A model generated the notes under the pieces. It made no database searches. It saw nothing but the letters and a program-made list of their open reading frames with translations, and was not told where the DNA came from. This document shows positions 59,582 to 64,000 of a stretch of DNA of 64,000 nt, piece after piece (positions within the stretch are counted from its first letter, which is position 1; each line of letters begins with the position of its first letter). The translations under genes and the position numbers were made by a program. The stretch is from Clitopilus passeckerianus (lineage: Eukaryota; Basidiomycota; Agaricomycetes; Agaricales; Entolomataceae): positions 372,001-436,000 of the forward strand of contig CALYLX010000112.1 of the NCBI GenBank assembly GCA_944990035.1. The letters are read 5' to 3'.

Positions 59582-60383
59582 TCAGAAAAGTGTATCCTGA
59601 AGCATCATTAGTACGATGAATGTAAAGATACATCGGAAACTCACTTCATCGCGCAAGTATTCACCAACATCGCTGTAGCATATAAGTAACATCCAAAAGA
59701 GAAGCTGAGATTGGGCGCACGCTTGATGAAAGACTATAATCGAAGTTGGGTCCAGTTTCCTTGTATCCACTGTTGACCGTGCAGTGACTCCAAAGCCCTG
59801 TTCAAAGACTGATGGGTAATGGGAAAGGTGCAGTAGTAAAATTTCTGACCAGAGGGACATCCTTCATGGAATATATGACGACTCCCTGATGTTCAGGAGT
59901 ATCTTCTGTTATCCGTCCGAGATGTGCTTTGACGACATGGTTGCCATAAAGGAACGGCATCTCTCCATTCGGTTTGATCCACACCTATGATAGATAGATA
60001 TGAAGTTCAATTGCAGGACCGGAGGTAATTCACATACTTTGTATTTGGCGTACTGGGCAAGATAATCCAGGGCCGTTATGTGAAGCTTGAACTTGCCACT
60101 TTTGCTGAACTTGCCAAAGCATGTACCCAGGCTAACTAGATTCGGCCTTGCCACAGAAATGGCCAATTTCATCGAAGACTCAGAGACATAGAAGACTCTA
60201 TCCTTGTGCAATCGAAAACAATGCGGTTCGTCTGGTCTGTCGATGAGATGCACCAAATTTTTGCCCTGAGAGAAAAAAAAAGAGTCAGTTTTGCAAAGCT
60301 TCATTGAAATTATAGAAACTTGCAATATAGTTGGCTAGTTTTGTGAAGACAGCCTTCGACTCGTCTTCAGTTAGTGGTCGCAT
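59582..60383 (-). CDS. NIP7: 60S ribosome biogenesis protein Nip7
   Basis: Nucleolar factor with a C-terminal PUA RNA-binding domain, needed for 27S pre-rRNA processing. Start near [20 protein letters not shown], then [80 protein letters not shown] and [20 protein letters not shown], ending [12 protein letters not shown]. The whole protein is highly conserved and about 180 aa long. Several short introns; the final exon encodes only DTLF. Only 53 bp lie between this start codon and NRDE2's. Confidence 0.94.
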
Positions 60384-60436
60384 CTCAGCAGCAAAACTCT
60401 CAGTCTGGTTTACGTAAGATCATACTCGATGAACCA
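60384..60436. promoter_or_regulatory. Very short divergent spacer, NIP7 / NRDE2
   Basis: Just 53 bp separate the two start codons, the shortest such spacer in the window. Transcription probably starts inside or beyond the opposite gene's 5' end. Confidence 0.5.
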
Positions 60437-63400
60437 ATGTCCTTACCTCTGCATTCGTTCGCCTCATTTCCTGACCTAGATCCCAGCCCGAGCACGAGTT
60501 CCAGCAAGCTCAGGAGAAAGATACAAGCTCCAGGCGCGAAAAGGAAAAGAAGAAGAAAAGAGACAAGGATAGGGAAAGGGATGGTCATGGCTCAAAGAGA
60601 CGACATCGTAGTCAGAGCAGGGAACCGCGAAAGGACGACCGTGACCGTGCTTATCAGCAGACTGAACTCTCAGAACTATCTTCCGAGAACATGCCTCTAT
60701 TCTATTCAGATAATAGAGGTGATCGGCTGAATATAGAATATGGCGGATTGCACGCCGGTGACATTCCAAGGTATCACTTATTCGCTCGTGAGTCCTTTCA
60801 ATCTTACTGCTCGACAACTAATCGATATAAGGTGGCAAGGAAATACTTGGACTACCTGGAGCCTGGATTGCCTCTCACAGAACTCGCCATGGAGTCGAAG
60901 TCGGTATCAAAACTCGTCGAAAGGTGGGTGCTCCCTATTTGTCTTCATGCTCCTCGGAAATTCACCCGTCCCCCAGTTGTCTGAATTAACAGACCCAAAG
61001 ACTCGAGCTCTCCTCGAGGTACCTCCCACTCATCGCATCCTCCAATCCAAGGATAATCAGTCCGTTGGAGATACCGAGGATTTCATGAGGCTTTCTTCCC
61101 GCTCTAAGAAATCCCGGAACGATATACAACAACGCAATATCGAAATGATCCAAGATGATGACCAGGACTTAGGGGAGGCCTCGGGCTTGTCTGACAAAGA
61201 CCAGTCCGAAGCTAGCTCTGAAGACGAGTCTGACACGATTCAGCTAACATCGTACCAGCTCAAACTCAAGGATCTCAACCAGGAGTTGAACAAGAACCTA
61301 CAGTGCCTCTGCACTGGTTACATCTTCTCCGCCATATGATCTCGACTATCAGTATAACATCTAAGAATGCCACTGTCGCTCGTGCAGAAATCACCCTCTC
61401 AGTCATGAAGCGTGCACTGCAGGCGCAACCGCAGAATCAAGTCTCTAAGATCCTCAGACTCACATATATGAAGGCCGGAGAAGTGATATGGGAGAAGGCA
61501 AAAATCAAGGCAGAATGGGAAGAGGCTCTCAAAGTCGGTGGTGCAGAGATTTGGATGGAGTGGCTAGAGTGGCGAATTCGCAAGAGCGAAGAAGGCATTG
61601 TCGGGGTAGTCCATGATGCGGTTAGGTTGTTGGGAGTACTGGGAAAGAGCGAGCACAATGAGCTTTTGAAAGTGAGAGTGCTGTGGCGCATTGGACTAGC
61701 TTTGAAACATGCTGGTAAAGACAGCTCACTCAGAAAAGGATCAGCAAAAAATCATAACTTTGTTTAACAGGTTTCACTGAAAGATCAACTGCTCTATTCC
61801 AAGCCCAAGCCGAGTTGTAAGCAACATGTCTGGATTCATGACCTGTAATGCTAAGAAAGTTCATAGGACCTTCGATCTACCTCTATCCCTCTACAACGCG
61901 TCTCACGATACCAGAATTGACAGCCTAGAAGAGTTCTGGGAGTCAGAACTTCCTCGTATCGGGGAAGGGTGCTCCGAGGGCTGGTCTGCCTGGGTTGATG
62001 GAGGCAAGGGACAACTTAGCCAACCACTACAAATCAATACACAAATCAGTCAGGACATTAAAGACCTTGATCCATACAGGCTGTGGTGGAAACAGGAGAC
62101 CCATGGAGACCACACCCACTTGATTCCTTCACGTTCATACAGCGAGCAAGATGATCCATACGGGACAATATTATTTTCCGACATCAAGAGTCTGCTTGTA
62201 TCGCTGGAATCCGAAGCAGCAAGAAACGCATTCAGATACGCTTGGTTGTCCTGCCTTGGATTGCATATACCAGGACTATCCACATTCATGTCGCCTTCAG
62301 ACGAAACGAATTGGGACGATCGATGGAACACCAGCCCACTCGTTTCATCAAGCCACCTCGACGCCCTGTTTCCTTCAGATTCGTCGACTATCCAACTGTC
62401 AGCAGACGCAGTTGCGGGCGTTATTGTTGGTCGAGAGAAACTGTGTACCAGCGGTTTCGGGCCCGTACGACAATGGAGCTATGGCATTTTGACACCGCTA
62501 GAAGACCCTTCCCTCGACTTCATAAATCGCAAGGCGAAAAGCAGAACAGGACTTTGGACGGCCACAGATATCCAGGCTGTAGATCGGGAATTTGTTCGGA
62601 GGATATTCTCACAACTGCAGTTGGGGAAGCCGACGAGGAATGGGACGACTACTCTCTGGCATTCGAATTTGCTCTCAATCACAAAGGGTACGTTTACTGG
62701 AGAGCTTGTCATATGCAAAGCTAAACTTTATGCAGCGCCATCAAACACTCCCGTTCCCTTCTGAAACGAGCGGAATCACTTGCTCGTTGGATCGCCCATG
62801 CTCAACTCGAGACTCTGCGTGGCCACCCGGACGATGCACGCAAGATTTTCGAAACCGTGTCCAAAACAATTCCGAACGCCACTTCCGATAAGAATATAGG
62901 GCGCTTTTGGTGGATATGGACAGAAATGGAGTGGCTGTCCAAAAATGTTGGTCGATCCCTGGAGATCATTCTACAATCCGTGCAACTGCAAGGCGATGGC
63001 AGGATCATGATGCTTCGTGCTAGGCGCTCTTTAGACGAACGCCTACAAACCGCTACGGACTGGCAGGATCGGGAATATTGGATTAGAATGCGGATACTCC
63101 TGGAATTATTATCTGGGCAAGATCCGTCAATCGCAATCTCCGTCATGGACTCGTATCTGGGGCAAATCTCGGAAGGAAAGGTACCACATGAAAGCCTGAC
63201 AGTTGCGGCGCTCTCAATTTTGTTTCACTACTCGGGCTCTCTGAAGAATCCCATGCCGCCGGTGATCCTCCGGAATCGCGCAGAGAAAGCGCTGGCTCTA
63301 TACCCCAGTAACTCGATCATTCTTGGAATATTTTTGGAAGGAGAGAGAGGACAGAGCGTGTGGGGCCGCATCAAGAAATTGTTCGTCGAGAGTGAAGGAG

Positions 63401-63978
63401 AAGCGAAAGACCTTGCCAGGCGAATGGAGGAAGTTTGGATGGCGGGTTGGGAGAAGGTCGATGGAGTAACGAACTTGAACGTACGCGAAGCGGGCTAGCT
63501 GGTGCGGTAGAGACTGAAAGGTATGTGACTTCCTTTCATAAATGAAGAGGATGCCTACGGATACTAACGATACCGCAGGACCCGCGGTAGCTATGTCCTC
63601 TGGCGGGTTTACCTGGAATTCGAGATCAGGTCAGGGTACCTGAGTCGAGCAAAGAAGATCTTCTACCGAGCCATCGGAGAGTGTCCACTTGTTAAAGGTA
63701 TGATCAGTGAAAAGGACCGTATCGCATCAAACTAACATGTTGTATTCTCAGAGCTCTACCTAATTGCGTTTGGTCCGCTTCGCGGAGTATTCAATGGACG
63801 GGAGTTGAAGGGGATAGCAGAAACAATGGTTGAGCGTGGGATACGGCTCTGGCATGATCTGGATGATGTTCTTTCTGGCTGGGACATTATGGAGAAAGAG
63901 ATTGAAAGAGGGTCTGATAGCGAAGAGGATGAAATAATGGCAGATGCGAAGGAGTACCGACGATTACTACCATACTAG
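60437..63978 (+). CDS. NRDE2 family protein (Nrl1-like RNA-processing factor)
   Basis: Nuclear protein of the NRDE-2 family; S. pombe Nrl1 works with Mtl1 and splicing factors to suppress cryptic introns and R-loops. The start MSLPLHSFASFPDLDP leads into a basic region (RREKEKKKKRDKDRERDGHG) in a shifted frame, then ENMPLFYSDNRGDRLNIEYG and LLEVPPTHRILQSKDN. The rest is HAT/TPR-like helical repeat, e.g. LRLTYMKAGEVIWEKAKIKA, AEIWMEWLEWRIRKSEEGIV, RFWWIWTEMEWLSKNVGRSL and LYPSNSIILGIFLEGERGQS. The end is DEIMADAKEYRRLLPY. Several introns. The frame break at about 60482 is listed separately. The complete gene lies inside the window. Confidence 0.85.
60482..60484 (+). other. Apparent 1-base deletion in a CCC run of NRDE2
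   Basis: The start frame ends in SFASFPDLDP, and the following basic region, typical for the family, lies one base out of register. One extra C in the run at 60482-60484 (or in the next CCC at 60487-60489) would join them. The shifted frame has a stop just upstream and no usable ATG of its own. Confidence 0.55.
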
Positions 63979-64000
63979 GTTGTTGTAGAGCCAATGGTAT

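Noticed and set aside
1..64000. Transposon, viral insertion, biosynthetic cluster or CRISPR array
   Set aside because: No transposase, reverse transcriptase, integrase, long terminal repeats, capsid genes, polyketide or peptide synthetase, or regular repeat array was seen.

Overview
This is nuclear DNA from a filamentous basidiomycete fungus, most likely an Agaricomycete. The evidence is intron-dense genes with mostly 45-65 nt introns (some apparently 33-38 nt), GT-AG borders with occasional GC-AG, intergenic gaps of about 50-600 bp, and many protein families in their fungal form. I see no rRNA, tRNA, transposon or CRISPR array. About 30 protein genes fill the window, nearly all complete; the last stop codon is 22 bases before the right end.

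Layout, left to right: a secreted or single-pass Ser/Thr-rich membrane protein (176-1245); Ima1, an inner nuclear membrane zinc-finger protein (1616-3429, minus), divergent from a SNAPc SNAP43-like factor (3504-4689); an F-box protein (4919-6714); mitochondrial N-acetylglutamate synthase (7117-9092); the carnitine carrier CRC1 (9424-10801, minus); a multi-FAS1 membrane protein (11191-13978, minus), divergent from RAV1 (14120-19100); Rab GDI (19220-20888, minus); a protein with two Rap1/Myb-like segments (21131-23045, minus), divergent from methylmalonate-semialdehyde dehydrogenase (23234-25611); a low-molecular-weight tyrosine phosphatase (25665-26344, minus), divergent from an SH3BGRL-like protein (26484-27414); an SDR oxidoreductase; seipin; two proteins I do not recognise; an LCCL-domain membrane protein; a small unknown protein; TRAPPC8/Trs85 (35640-40518); an Mpv17/PMP22 protein; the citrate/oxoglutarate carrier Yhm2; a large coiled-coil protein; an SHB17-like phosphatase, divergent from Vps18 (48567-52356); Cgr1; a Ser-rich disordered protein; Sec39; Nip7, divergent from NRDE2 (60437-63978).

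These are mostly housekeeping genes, not a secondary-metabolite or mobile cluster. Two themes recur. One is endomembrane traffic and the vacuole (FAS1 protein, RAV1, GDI, seipin, Trs85, Vps18, Sec39). The other is mitochondrial metabolism (NAGS, CRC1, MMSDH, Yhm2, Mpv17-like). I do not claim that the grouping is functional.

The most notable signal at sequence level is that five otherwise well-conserved genes (Ima1, Vps18, the Ser-rich gene, Sec39, NRDE2) each appear to lack a single base. Four of the five sites are at C runs on the coding strand. Other points of interest are GC-AG introns, micro-exons, a start codon cut off from the rest of its reading frame by an intron, and several very short divergent promoters. 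Exon borders were worked out by hand from splice motifs, reading phase and family resemblance; no alignment was run.
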